Part shown: piece after piece, positions 7,068 through 14,856 of the stretch | Position numbering within the stretch: position 1 is the stretch's first letter | Layout: every line of letters starts with the position of its first letter | Origin: CAZVFX01 sp964626565 | GTDB lineage: Bacteria > Myxococcota_A > UBA9042 > CAIXZC01 | Length of the DNA stretch: 26,451 bases | Assembly (NCBI GenBank): GCA_964626565.1 | Contig: CAZVFX010000099.1 | Coordinates: 1-26,451, forward strand | Direction: 5' to 3' | Notes under the pieces: generated by a model | Database searches by the model: none | What the model was told of the DNA's origin: nothing | Seen by the model: the letters and a program-made list of their open reading frames with translations, nothing else | Program-made: the position numbers and the translations under genes

Positions 7068-7433
7068 CTACTTCAGTGCGGAGTTCTTGACGCACAGCTT
7101 GAGGCAGTCACCGTCTTCACCACCGCTGCAGTTAATCGCGAACTCAACGCACGAACCGCCGCTGGGGCAGTCTGCATCCTTGAGACATTCTGCAGAGCAG
7201 AATGGCTTGGACGCCCGGTAGCTGACGCAGTAGTCGTCGGGGCACTGGGGGTGCTCCAGGATTACGCAGTTGTTGGCAGAGCCGTCCGAAGTGCCTTCGT
7301 CGCACTTCTCTTCGAGGTCGGTGAAGAAGCCGCACGATTCATAGTCGTCGCTCGGCATGCACCCGGACAGGCATACTGCGAGGGCGAAAATAGCGATTGC
7401 TGCGAGCCTTATTCCAACCACGCGTCGTTTCAT
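7068..7433 (-). CDS. Small cysteine-rich lipoprotein
   Basis: 121 aa, not assigned to a named family. The N-terminus is a lipoprotein signal: basic MKRRVVGIR, a hydrophobic stretch and lipobox LSGC with Cys25 as the lipidation site. The mature part has about a dozen cysteines in patterns such as DCPSGGSC and CSGGEDGDCLKLC, like those of the large lipoprotein upstream. It is presumably exported and disulfide-bonded at the outer membrane. The start ATG 7433 has AGGTTGAG just before it. A GC-rich hairpin at 7525-7551 separates it from the 1200-aa gene, so it may be only partly co-transcribed; a TTGACT at 7488-7493 could be a separate -35 but no good -10 follows. Confidence 0.78.
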   Translation of the reverse strand: MKRRVVGIRLAAIAIFALAVCLSGCMPSDDYESCGFFTDLEEKCDEGTSDGSANNCVILEHPQCPDDYCVSYRASKPFCSAECLKDADCPSGGSCVEFAINCSGGEDGDCLKLCVKNSALK

Positions 7434-7524
7434 GGTGTCTCAACCTATCTTCAATAACATCATATGGTTACCACGCACGACCACCTGAGTCAATGATTTT
7501 GGATTTGACGGCAAGGCAGGATAC

Positions 7525-7551
7525 GGCGGCGGAGGTGCTGCCTCCGCCGCC
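7525..7551 (-). terminator. 11-bp GC hairpin after the 1200-aa lipoprotein gene
   Basis: GGCGGCGGAGG (7525-7535) and CCTCCGCCGCC (7541-7551) pair perfectly around a 5-base loop, about 50 bases past the stop at 7604. No T-run follows on the minus strand, so it may attenuate or protect the transcript rather than end it. Confidence 0.5.
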
Positions 7552-7603
7552 GCAGGGGTGTCAAGCGGGAGAAAAGCGAGAAGGTAGTCAAGAATTCGAA
7601 GAG

Positions 7604-10600
7604 CTACCAGCCGCCGATATCCAGCAGGCAGGTCTTCAGGCATTCCTCTTCGGTGGCGAAGAAGGCGCCGCAATCGGGCTCACAACTGCAGCCCGAAATA
7701 TGAACACAAGTGTTGCCGGTGAAGCCCCAGCCCAAGACCATGTCGCACGGGCCGTAATCGTACGGTTTCAGCTCCTTGCACTCCTGTCCGCACTCACCGT
7801 CGTGGTCCATGGACACCTGGGAAACCGCCATGGTGCACTCATTGGCGTAGGTGACCCCGTCGCAGCCGCATACCGGGGCCCACAGCGCCGGGCACATCTC
7901 CGGTACCGGTACGCACATGCCCAGATTGTCGGCCCAGTTGCACTGGCCCTCCGGGTACTGGCAGTACATGTCGTCGGGGCAGGGGAGTCCGATGAAGCCA
8001 CCGCAGGGGATCCCCTCGCAGTCGTTCTCGTCAACTATGCCGTCGCAATCGTTGTCCTTGCCGTCGTAACAAATCTCCGGTCCTATCGCACTGACGCAAA
8101 CTCCGTTGACACAGGTGTCATCAGTGCAGGGGTTGCCGTCGTCGCAATCGCCGCTGGCGGTGCACGCCCACGGTTCGGGGCAGTCCTCGGGACAGCTACA
8201 GACGTTTTCGCCCAATCCGCACTCGCCGTTCCCGCACTGGGTGCAGACGTAGGTCATCTCGGCCACGCAGGCGCAGATGGTCTCGCACTTGGTGCCGTCG
8301 TCTTCGCACACGATGTCCACTACGAAACAGTCAACGATGGGTTCCAGCCCCTCGCAGCACTGGTTGTCGTCCACGCCGTTGGGGTCGGGCTCGGGCTGGT
8401 ATTTTTCACCTTCAGGCACGCACGGTTCTTCACAGGCACCCGGGTAGTCCAGGGACTGGCTGTCGGCCGCCATGAAGCAGTCGTTGGCGTACGTCTTGCC
8501 GTTGCAGCCGCACACCGGCGCCCAGATTTCGATGCAAAGCTCCGGGATCTCAATGCAGGTGCCCATGATGCCGCCCGGTTCCCACGGGGAGTTCGTGGGG
8601 CAGGACCCTTCCGGGTACTGGCAGTACTGACCGTCCGGGCAGTCGCCGTTCAGGAAGCACTGCTGCGGCTTGAGGCATTCCTCCACTTCGGCCGGCATCA
8701 TGCCGCACTCTTCCACGCATTTTCCCTCTACGCACTCCCAGTAGTTGCCGCAGTTGTAGCAATCCAGTGGGCAGGGAGTCTCGAACTCTTCCCCGTACAG
8801 GTCGTAGCAGTCGCACATTTCGGCACATTCCGGCTCGGGCTCCGGCAGGCAGCAGATTTCGTTGTTGGAACAGCCGGGAAGATCCGCCTCTCCCCAACCA
8901 TCGGGGCAACCGATGTTTCCGTTGGGGTCGGTTGCGTCCGGCCCCAGGCACTTGCCGCCGGCCTCCTCGCACTCGTTGGGAGGCAGGATGCATTCCCATA
9001 CTTCTTCGGGGATAGGCCCGCACTCGGGGATGCACTGCCCTTCCTCACACAGCCAGAAGTTGTCGCACGTCGGGCACATCATGGCGCACGGTTCCGGGAA
9101 GTCGTTGCCGTACAGGTCGTAGCAGTCGCAGTGCTCCAGGCACTCCACCGGTTCCACTTTCATGCAGCAGATCTCCCAGGGCTGGCAGCCGCCCAGGTCG
9201 ACTTCCGCGAAGCCTGCGGGGCACATTTCAAGGTCTCCGTTGCCCGGCTCATCGGGCAGGCCCAGGCAGATGCCGCCCGCTTCTTCGCAGTCGTTGGGGG
9301 CGGGCACGCACTGGTTTTCGGTCCAGCACGGGGCCAGGCACGGCGGGTCCTCGTTGACGCAGTCGGGGCAGATAGTCACGCTCTCGCAGATGTGGCCCGG
9401 CGGACAGTCGTCGTCGGTTTCGCACTGCGGTTCGTCAGGCACGCACTTGCCCCAGCAAAGGCAGGGCGGGCAGTTGTCCGGGTCGGTGGGATCCTCGCAC
9501 CAGCAGCCGGGGCAAACTTCAATTTCGCAATGCTCACCCCAACCGCAGTCCGCATCGTCCGTGCAGCACCCGGGAATCGGTTTGTTGATGCACGCACCGA
9601 TGACCGGGTCGCAGATGTCCTCCGTGCACGGGTCCCAGTCGTTGCATGCCCCCTCTTCGCAAATGTCGCATCCTTCGTCGATAAGTCCGTCGCAGTCGTC
9701 ATCGATGCCGTTGAAGCAGATCTCTTCTTCCAGGCACGGCCCCTCGCATGACCCCTCATGTTTGATGGACACGCCGTGGGCGTGGGCCTCGCAGTCGTTG
9801 CCGTAAGTCATCCCGTCGCAGCCGCACACCGGGGCCCACAGGTCGTAGCACCCCTCGGGGTACGGGACACACTGGCCGAACAGGTCCCATTCTCCGCAGG
9901 TGCCGAATTCGTACAGGCAGAACATCCCGTCGGGGCACGGGAATCCGGCTATGCCCCCGCAGTTGAGAGAACAGTCGGGAATGATCTCGTGGACGCACAT
10001 GCCGTTCATGCACGCATCCTTGGTGCAGTCGTTCCCGTCGTCGCACAGTATGTCGTCGACGCAGTCGCAACCTTCATCCACAACGCCGTCGCAGTTGTCG
10101 TCGATGCCGTTGCAAATCTCCTTGGCCCCGGGATTTACTTCCGGGTTGAGGTCGTCACAGTCGATGTCGGCCGGGTAACCGTCGCCATCAAGGTCTTCCG
10201 GCTCCCAGGGGCAATCTTCGGGGCAGTTGCACTCGTTTTCGCCCTTGCCGCACTGGCCGTCGCCGCATGCAACGCAAATGAAGTCTTCGGTGCACATGCA
10301 GAACAGCTCGCCCAGCGCTTCGTTCACGCAATCCAGGGCGGGTACCAGGCCGTCGCAGCAAAGGAGGCTCGGGTCCTTGAGGAGCATTCCCTCTTTCACG
10401 CATTCGCCGCATGCACCTTCATCAACTTCACCGTCACAGTCGTTGTCTTTGCCGTCGCAGAACTCCGGGGCATCCGGATGGACCTCCGGGTCCTGGTCGT
10501 CGCAGTCACCCGCTTCCACCGTGAAACCGTCACCGTCAAGGTCTTCCTCGAAACAGTCGGGATTCACCGAGTCACCCACACACACGCCACCTTTGCAGAA

Positions 10601-11206
10601 GTCGTCAAAGGTGCACTCGTCGCCGTCGTCGCAGGGCGCTCCGTCTTCCAGGTCCTCGCACGTCGGGTCGGGAATGCAGTCGGGGTCGGTTTGGCCCGCG
10701 GTACATTCACCGTCCATGCATCCGTCTCCCAGGGTGCACGCGTCACCATCTTCACACGGATAGGTGTCGGGCAGCGGCACCACGGTGCACTGGCCGTTGG
10801 TGCACGCCTCAAGGGTGCAGTCGTTGTCGTCGGCGCACTCGGCGTCAGTGCCGCATTCGATGCAGATCAGCGCATCCTCGTCACATTGGCCGCTTTCGCA
10901 GTGCTGGTCGGACGTGCACTCGACACAATAGCTGGCCGACTGGTCGCACACACCCTCTTCACAGTGGACGTCGGAGAAGCACGCCACGCAAATGTTCTGT
11001 TCAGGGTGACAGTACTTGCCGCTGGCGCAGTGCAGATCCTTTAAACACGTAACGCACTGGCCTGAGTCCAGGTCGCAATAACCTGATTCACAGTCGCCGT
11101 CCAACTCGCAGCCGGTGTTGCCGCCCCCGCCTCCGAGGTCACAGGCGGAAATGGTGAGTGCGGCGAACAGTGCCGCAACGATGGCAAAGGTCCCTTTCAG
11201 AGTCAT
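7604..11206 (-). CDS. Giant cysteine-rich lipoprotein with Kazal, Kunitz-like and MopE-like modules
   Basis: 1200 aa with about 180 Cys (15%). A lipoprotein signal with ISAC lipobox (Cys22) is followed by a Gly linker. Then: repeated CxxDxxC units like those of the 134-aa lipoprotein (about 33-140); MopE-like metal-binding motifs at 223-264, 338-380, 496-513 and 1044-1062, for example DGKDNDCDGEVDEG; Kazal-type modules at about 413-487, 850-926 and 1066-1140, each with WAPVCGC(D/N)G(x)TY(x)N; a duplicated block at 638-730 and 745-834 (EEAGG, EICC, CDCYDLYG); and a C-terminal Kunitz-like segment (1143-1193, GPC through ATEEECLKTC). Kazal and Kunitz folds are known protease inhibitors, but inhibitory activity is not shown here. 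It probably sits on the outer membrane, disulfide-bonded and Ca2+- or metal-binding. ATG 11206 has GGAGGATC upstream; the frame extends to 11239 without a better site. It follows the caspase and first lipoprotein genes. Confidence 0.9.
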   Translation of the reverse strand: MTLKGTFAIVAALFAALTISACDLGGGGGNTGCELDGDCESGYCDLDSGQCVTCLKDLHCASGKYCHPEQNICVACFSDVHCEEGVCDQSASYCVECTSDQHCESGQCDEDALICIECGTDAECADDNDCTLEACTNGQCTVVPLPDTYPCEDGDACTLGDGCMDGECTAGQTDPDCIPDPTCEDLEDGAPCDDGDECTFDDFCKGGVCVGDSVNPDCFEEDLDGDGFTVEAGDCDDQDPEVHPDAPEFCDGKDNDCDGEVDEGACGECVKEGMLLKDPSLLCCDGLVPALDCVNEALGELFCMCTEDFICVACGDGQCGKGENECNCPEDCPWEPEDLDGDGYPADIDCDDLNPEVNPGAKEICNGIDDNCDGVVDEGCDCVDDILCDDGNDCTKDACMNGMCVHEIIPDCSLNCGGIAGFPCPDGMFCLYEFGTCGEWDLFGQCVPYPEGCYDLWAPVCGCDGMTYGNDCEAHAHGVSIKHEGSCEGPCLEEEICFNGIDDDCDGLIDEGCDICEEGACNDWDPCTEDICDPVIGACINKPIPGCCTDDADCGWGEHCEIEVCPGCWCEDPTDPDNCPPCLCWGKCVPDEPQCETDDDCPPGHICESVTICPDCVNEDPPCLAPCWTENQCVPAPNDCEEAGGICLGLPDEPGNGDLEMCPAGFAEVDLGGCQPWEICCMKVEPVECLEHCDCYDLYGNDFPEPCAMMCPTCDNFWLCEEGQCIPECGPIPEEVWECILPPNECEEAGGKCLGPDATDPNGNIGCPDGWGEADLPGCSNNEICCLPEPEPECAEMCDCYDLYGEEFETPCPLDCYNCGNYWECVEGKCVEECGMMPAEVEECLKPQQCFLNGDCPDGQYCQYPEGSCPTNSPWEPGGIMGTCIEIPELCIEIWAPVCGCNGKTYANDCFMAADSQSLDYPGACEEPCVPEGEKYQPEPDPNGVDDNQCCEGLEPIVDCFVVDIVCEDDGTKCETICACVAEMTYVCTQCGNGECGLGENVCSCPEDCPEPWACTASGDCDDGNPCTDDTCVNGVCVSAIGPEICYDGKDNDCDGIVDENDCEGIPCGGFIGLPCPDDMYCQYPEGQCNWADNLGMCVPVPEMCPALWAPVCGCDGVTYANECTMAVSQVSMDHDGECGQECKELKPYDYGPCDMVLGWGFTGNTCVHISGCSCEPDCGAFFATEEECLKTCLLDIGGW

Positions 11207-11283
11207 TTTTGATCCTCCATATTTCCTTTCTTTTTTCATTACCTTTCAGGCTCCCAAATCCCGGGTTCCAACAGGTAATTGCA

Positions 11284-11688
11284 CTAAGGACGGGAATCCG
11301 TTGAACTTTTTTCTTCGCAAATGCCGGTTTCTTCATCGCAGTCCCCGAACGGGCACTGGTAGTCGGCCTTGCACCCCTTGCAAATGTGGGTCAGGCGATC
11401 GCACAGGTTGGAGATACAATCGTCATGCTCGATACAGGCGACGCACACTTGCGCCTGGGGCAGGCATACACCGGCCGGGCAGTCGGAGTTCTTGCTGCAA
11501 TTTTTCAGCCACGGATTGTCTTTCGGCGGCTCGCAGGTACCTTCAGGCCCGCACTCGTAGCCCTGGGGACATGCGTGTGTGTCTCCCTCGCACCGAGCCC
11601 CCTGAATCGGGGCCCTCTCGGTGCAGCCGGCGAGTAGCGCCGTCACCGCCAGAAGAACCAGGCAGAAGTGGTGGTGGAGCTTAAACAT
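11284..11688 (-). CDS. Small cysteine-rich lipoprotein
   Basis: 134 aa. The signal ends in LLAGC (Cys22), so the mature protein should be lipidated. The mature part carries a CxxGTHAC/CPQGYEC-type segment and then tandem Cys units, CSKNSDCPAGVC, CIEHDDCISNLCD and CKADYQCPFGDCDE, that closely resemble the N-terminal repeats of the 1200-aa lipoprotein downstream. It may be a shorter paralogue of, or partner for, that protein. It starts three bases after the caspase stop, so the two are translated from one message; 77 bp separate it from the large lipoprotein gene. No enzyme motif is visible. Confidence 0.85.
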   Translation of the reverse strand: MFKLHHHFCLVLLAVTALLAGCTERAPIQGARCEGDTHACPQGYECGPEGTCEPPKDNPWLKNCSKNSDCPAGVCLPQAQVCVACIEHDDCISNLCDRLTHICKGCKADYQCPFGDCDEETGICEEKSSTDSRP

Positions 11689-11691
11689 GTT

Positions 11692-13275
11692 CTAGAACCG
11701 CCCTTGCACCGCCGCGCCCGTGGGCATGGGCATAATTGTGATGCCCGGCCCCACGCGGGGTGCAACCACGCTTTCCTCAATGGGTTGATCGAAGATAAAC
11801 AGCGCCACTCCGGTGGCCATGGCCGCGCCTCCGGCCACCGCGGTCACGGTGGTCCAGACGTTGTACTGGTCGATGTTGCGGTTGTATGCTGCCCGTTCAT
11901 CGGCCCAGGGGGTGTCCATGGCCCGGTCGCGCTCGGCCGACGCCAGTGTGGCGAGGTACCCACCTGCGCCCAGCAGCGCGGCGCCCAGTCCCACGGTGGC
12001 CCAGGCCGGTTCGTTTTCGTACCACGGACGGGGCGAAAAGCGGGAGAATACCAGTCCCTGCTCATAGTCTCCGCCCAGGTAGTCCAGCGCGAATGTCTGT
12101 CCGTAAGGAACGGAGAACAGATGCTTGACGTAGTACTGGTCGGTGCCCCGGGAGGCCAGCTCTTGCGACTGTGCGGAAGGAAGATCCTCGAGGAAGATTT
12201 CACCCGTGGCTCCGGCTTCAACCTGAAACTCGGCGTCTTCCACTGCGACATAGTATTGTCCTGCGGGCAGGCTCAGCCGCGCATGATAACCCGTATCCAG
12301 GCGGGCGTCCGCGAACCGCACCAGGTCTTCATCGAATACGGTGACCCTGGTGGGGGTTTGAAACTGCAGCGACAGAAAGCGCTCAAACGACGCGGTGGAA
12401 AAGTCGATGAGGGCCAGGTCAGGCCGCGATTTGGGCGGCCGGATGTAAGGCGTCAGTTTCAGGGCCGGGTTTTCCACTGCCCGATTTGCCGATTCTACGA
12501 AGCTCGCCAGCTCCTGGAACGTGATCTGCCGGTTCCGGTCCACATCGGCCACCCCGGTCAACGCGGAACGCACCTGGTGACTGAAGATTCCGGCCAGGTA
12601 GCGTCCCCACTCCTTCACCTCTCCTGTCTTGCTTGATGACAGCACCACCCCCACGTTGTCGTATTTTTCCAACTCCAGCGTTGAGGGCCCTGCCGCGCGC
12701 CGATCCGAAGGGCCGCCACGACTCTTCACCAGGAAGCTGGCGTTGCACGCGTCGAACAGTAGCACGACATAGAAACCCTCGGACTTGCCGATGAGGTGGT
12801 AGAAGAGGTCTCTAGTGGTGAGTTTCCCATCTTCCAGGTGTACGTAGCCGCGCCCTTCCTGATCGTAGTTGCCGTGGCCGCTGTACACCAGGTAGACCAC
12901 CACCTCTTCTCCCTTGGTAGCCAGCGCGGACGCAGCCTCGACTTTGTCGTCGATGGCGTCCAATACCGCCTGGCGGGTCGGCGCCGTGTATGCGACATTC
13001 CGGTACATGGGCCGGGTTTCTGCGTCGGGGTTGGTCAGCAGGGTGACGTCATCGGCTACAAAACTGAAGAAGTGGAAGTACTTGAAGGCGTCGTCGTCGG
13101 CAAAGCGAAGCGGGTCGAGGTTGTCGTCCTGTGAAGCGTTGTTACCCACCACGATCACGATACGATGCTCTGCGAAGGCAGGCCCTGCGGCGAAAACTCC
13201 TACCGCCAAAGCGGCGCAAACAAATAGCCACAGTGCGCGCATTTGAGCGGCAACTTGAAAGTGTGAAGAACTCAT
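11692..13275 (-). CDS. Exported caspase-family (peptidase C14) protein with EF-hand-like loop
   Basis: 527 aa. A signal peptide (hydrophobic LWLFVCAALAVGVFAAG, cleavage probably near AFA-EH, about residue 36) is followed by a caspase/metacaspase domain: RIVIVVGNN (38-46), the catalytic His134 in VYSGHGN and Cys177 in LLFDACNASF. Residues 244-255, DVDRNRQITFQE, fit the 12-position EF-hand loop (D1, D3, N5, Q7, I8, E12), suggesting Ca2+ binding. A PEGA-like beta region follows (about 305-365), then two hydrophobic segments (about 424-445 and 472-496) that could anchor it in the inner membrane. Caspase-like proteases cut after basic or acidic residues; the specificity is not readable. The ATG overlaps the anti-sigma stop in an ATGA arrangement, so output is coupled to that gene. 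An ATG twelve codons further in is an alternative start without a ribosome site. Confidence 0.9.
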   Translation of the reverse strand: MSSSHFQVAAQMRALWLFVCAALAVGVFAAGPAFAEHRIVIVVGNNASQDDNLDPLRFADDDAFKYFHFFSFVADDVTLLTNPDAETRPMYRNVAYTAPTRQAVLDAIDDKVEAASALATKGEEVVVYLVYSGHGNYDQEGRGYVHLEDGKLTTRDLFYHLIGKSEGFYVVLLFDACNASFLVKSRGGPSDRRAAGPSTLELEKYDNVGVVLSSSKTGEVKEWGRYLAGIFSHQVRSALTGVADVDRNRQITFQELASFVESANRAVENPALKLTPYIRPPKSRPDLALIDFSTASFERFLSLQFQTPTRVTVFDEDLVRFADARLDTGYHARLSLPAGQYYVAVEDAEFQVEAGATGEIFLEDLPSAQSQELASRGTDQYYVKHLFSVPYGQTFALDYLGGDYEQGLVFSRFSPRPWYENEPAWATVGLGAALLGAGGYLATLASAERDRAMDTPWADERAAYNRNIDQYNVWTTVTAVAGGAAMATGVALFIFDQPIEESVVAPRVGPGITIMPMPTGAAVQGRF

Positions 13276-14162
13276 TGGACACCCCCGCAGTCGATGATGT
13301 CGAGGGCCACCGCAGCGGTTGCCACCCCGTCACCAAGGACACTGCTCACACTCTTGATCCCGCGATCGTCCCGGGGATCAAGATCTCCCTTGCCCAGCGC
13401 AGTTTCAACCGCGCGTTCGACCCGCACCAGTTCCAGCGGGTCCTTCGAGAACAGCCCCACCACGACATGGCCGCCTCGGCGGTGTTTCTTCCACAGTTCG
13501 ATCTCGTACGGGACTTTGTGCGCGACGGCTTGCGTCTCGGGGAACGGGAAACTCACCTGCTCCCGGCGGGAAGGGAAGTACCACTGGAGTTGGCCGTCCG
13601 GACGAAGCCCGAAGAGGAAATAGTAGCGGTATTGATCCGTTCGGGAAGTAATATAAAAACGAAGCGCGTCCTGAAAGCACACACCCTGCGATTCCACGAC
13701 CTCGTATTCCTGCCCTTCGTCGTCTACCCCTGACACCCCAAGCCCAACGTCGGGAAGCGCAGCTTCTCCGCCCCTGGACAGCAGCACCTGGGAGGAGCGC
13801 AGGTCCTCGGGTGGAAACAGTCGCTCTCGGTTCAGCCAGCCAGCCACCACCACAACCGCCACCAGGGCCGCGGCGCCGGCCAGGCGCAGCGACGGCAGCC
13901 AACCACGAGAAACCGCGGTCGCAGGCTCCGTAGCATCCAGCCTGGCAAAGGTCTCATCCATCAGGGTACGACTCTCGAATCCCGCCGGCTCTCCCGGTGC
14001 GGCCCCGGTCATGGCCCGCAACATCTCCACCCGGCGATCGTAAGCAAGTCGGCACTGTTCGCACTCGGCCAGGTGTTCGCGCAACTCAGCGGCCTCCGGG
14101 CCGGAAATCCCGCCCCGGCTGAGCCTCTGCGTCATCAACTCCCTGGTTCGTTCGTGCTGCAT
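13272..14162 (-). CDS. Zinc-finger transmembrane anti-sigma factor with periplasmic sensor domain
   Basis: 296 aa. The N-terminal cytoplasmic part has the zf-HC2/ZAS signature HxxxCxxC in REHLAECEQCRLAYDR (His, Cys, Cys about 30, 34 and 37), which clamps ECF sigma factors. A transmembrane helix (LAGAAALVAVVVVAGWL, about 94-110) leads to a periplasmic domain of about 180 residues. Its pattern, a strand with LRFYITSRTDQYRYYFLFGL, a DGQLQWYFPS turn and VVGLFSKDPLEL, is reminiscent of DUF4384 domains, which in other genomes occur with caspase-like proteins; that match is an inference. ATG 14162 follows GAGGCGAAGG. It lies 42 bp after the sigma-factor gene and overlaps the caspase gene. Release of the sigma factor could depend on an envelope signal or on proteolysis. 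Confidence 0.88.
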   Translation of the reverse strand: MQHERTRELMTQRLSRGGISGPEAAELREHLAECEQCRLAYDRRVEMLRAMTGAAPGEPAGFESRTLMDETFARLDATEPATAVSRGWLPSLRLAGAAALVAVVVVAGWLNRERLFPPEDLRSSQVLLSRGGEAALPDVGLGVSGVDDEGQEYEVVESQGVCFQDALRFYITSRTDQYRYYFLFGLRPDGQLQWYFPSRREQVSFPFPETQAVAHKVPYEIELWKKHRRGGHVVVGLFSKDPLELVRVERAVETALGKGDLDPRDDRGIKSVSSVLGDGVATAAVALDIIDCGGVQ

Positions 14163-14204
14163 CAAGCCTTCGCCTCACGTATGATCATCATATTCATGGT
14201 GCGC

Positions 14205-14789
14205 TCAAGCCAGCCCATGCCGGGCCAGGTATCGCTTCATGAGTTTCTCTACCCGGGCCAGTTCCTTCCTCACCCGGTACCTTGTCCGTCCCACCACTAC
14301 CGCCAGCTTCTCCTCCGAATGACCGTCGCGGTAATAGCCGTAAAACACCTCCTGCTCCCGTTCGTTGAGGGTCTCGGGGAATCGGCACAGAACGTCCCGC
14401 TGCTCTGCCGAAAGGTACTGGTCCTCCGGCGACGCGCTCGACCCGGGGGTCAACTCGTACGAGATCGGATCCCGCACCGGTTCCCGGGCCACTTTTCGGG
14501 ACAGCCGTCGCATCACGTTCTTGCCAACACCCAGAAGGAAGGCACCGTAGGGAGTCACTCCGTCGTAGCTTAGCCGTGCCCGCTCCTGGAAAGCGGCCAG
14601 GAACGTCGCGGAAACTGCATCATCGACATCCGCGGCCGACGTGAATCCCGGCATACCGGAAAAACCGCGGTACGCCTGGCTCCTGATCAACGGGTAGTAG
14701 TGGTTCCACACCGTCATCATCGCTTCCCTGTCCCCCTGCTTGAACAACTCCAACAGGGACCGGTCGTTACTTAGGAGGTCTGTGCCCAT
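14205..14789 (-). CDS. ECF-type RNA polymerase sigma factor
   Basis: 194 aa with only regions 2 and 4, the layout of extracytoplasmic-function sigma factors. Region 2 spans about residues 9-105 (LFKQGDREAMMTVWNHYY; DVDDAVSATFLAAFQ binding core RNA polymerase and the -10), and region 4 about 128-190 (LNEREQEVFYGYYRDGHSEE, then the recognition helix VVVGRTRYRVRKELAR for the -35). The open frame runs upstream to 15026 through the kinase gene, but ATG 14789, with AGGGG upstream, gives the normal length. Next to an anti-sigma factor gene, it should be held inactive at the membrane and freed by a signal. Likely targets are its own operon, including the caspase and lipoproteins. Confidence 0.92.
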   Translation of the reverse strand: MGTDLLSNDRSLLELFKQGDREAMMTVWNHYYPLIRSQAYRGFSGMPGFTSAADVDDAVSATFLAAFQERARLSYDGVTPYGAFLLGVGKNVMRRLSRKVAREPVRDPISYELTPGSSASPEDQYLSAEQRDVLCRFPETLNEREQEVFYGYYRDGHSEEKLAVVVGRTRYRVRKELARVEKLMKRYLARHGLA

Positions 14790-14799
14790 TGCAGCCCCT

Positions 14800-14828
14800 G
14801 CTATACCATACTTGCAGTGTGATTTGAA
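14800..14828 (-). promoter_or_regulatory. Possible promoter of the sigma factor gene
   Basis: On the minus strand, TTCAAA (14823-14828) and TATAGC (14800-14805) are 17 bp apart and lie just upstream of the sigma-factor start. Each box matches sigma70 consensus at four of six positions. ECF operons are often autoregulated, so a distinct ECF-type site may lie here too but is not recognisable. Confidence 0.3.
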
Positions 14829-14856
14829 TTTCGTCGAACTTTTTTCAGGAAGCCGA

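Noticed and set aside
7397..9751. A 784-codon open frame on the plus strand, antisense to the giant lipoprotein gene (a second one of 428 codons lies at 9758-11044).
   Set aside because: It lies opposite a gene with clear signal, lipobox and domains. Repeated GAC/TGC/GGC codons there avoid stops in the opposite frame, and the translated product shows only compositional AVV-rich sequence.
7604..11206. Possible frameshift or assembly artefact because of repetitive Cys-rich coding.
   Set aside because: A single frame runs without interruption, with regular Cys spacing and a proper signal and end.
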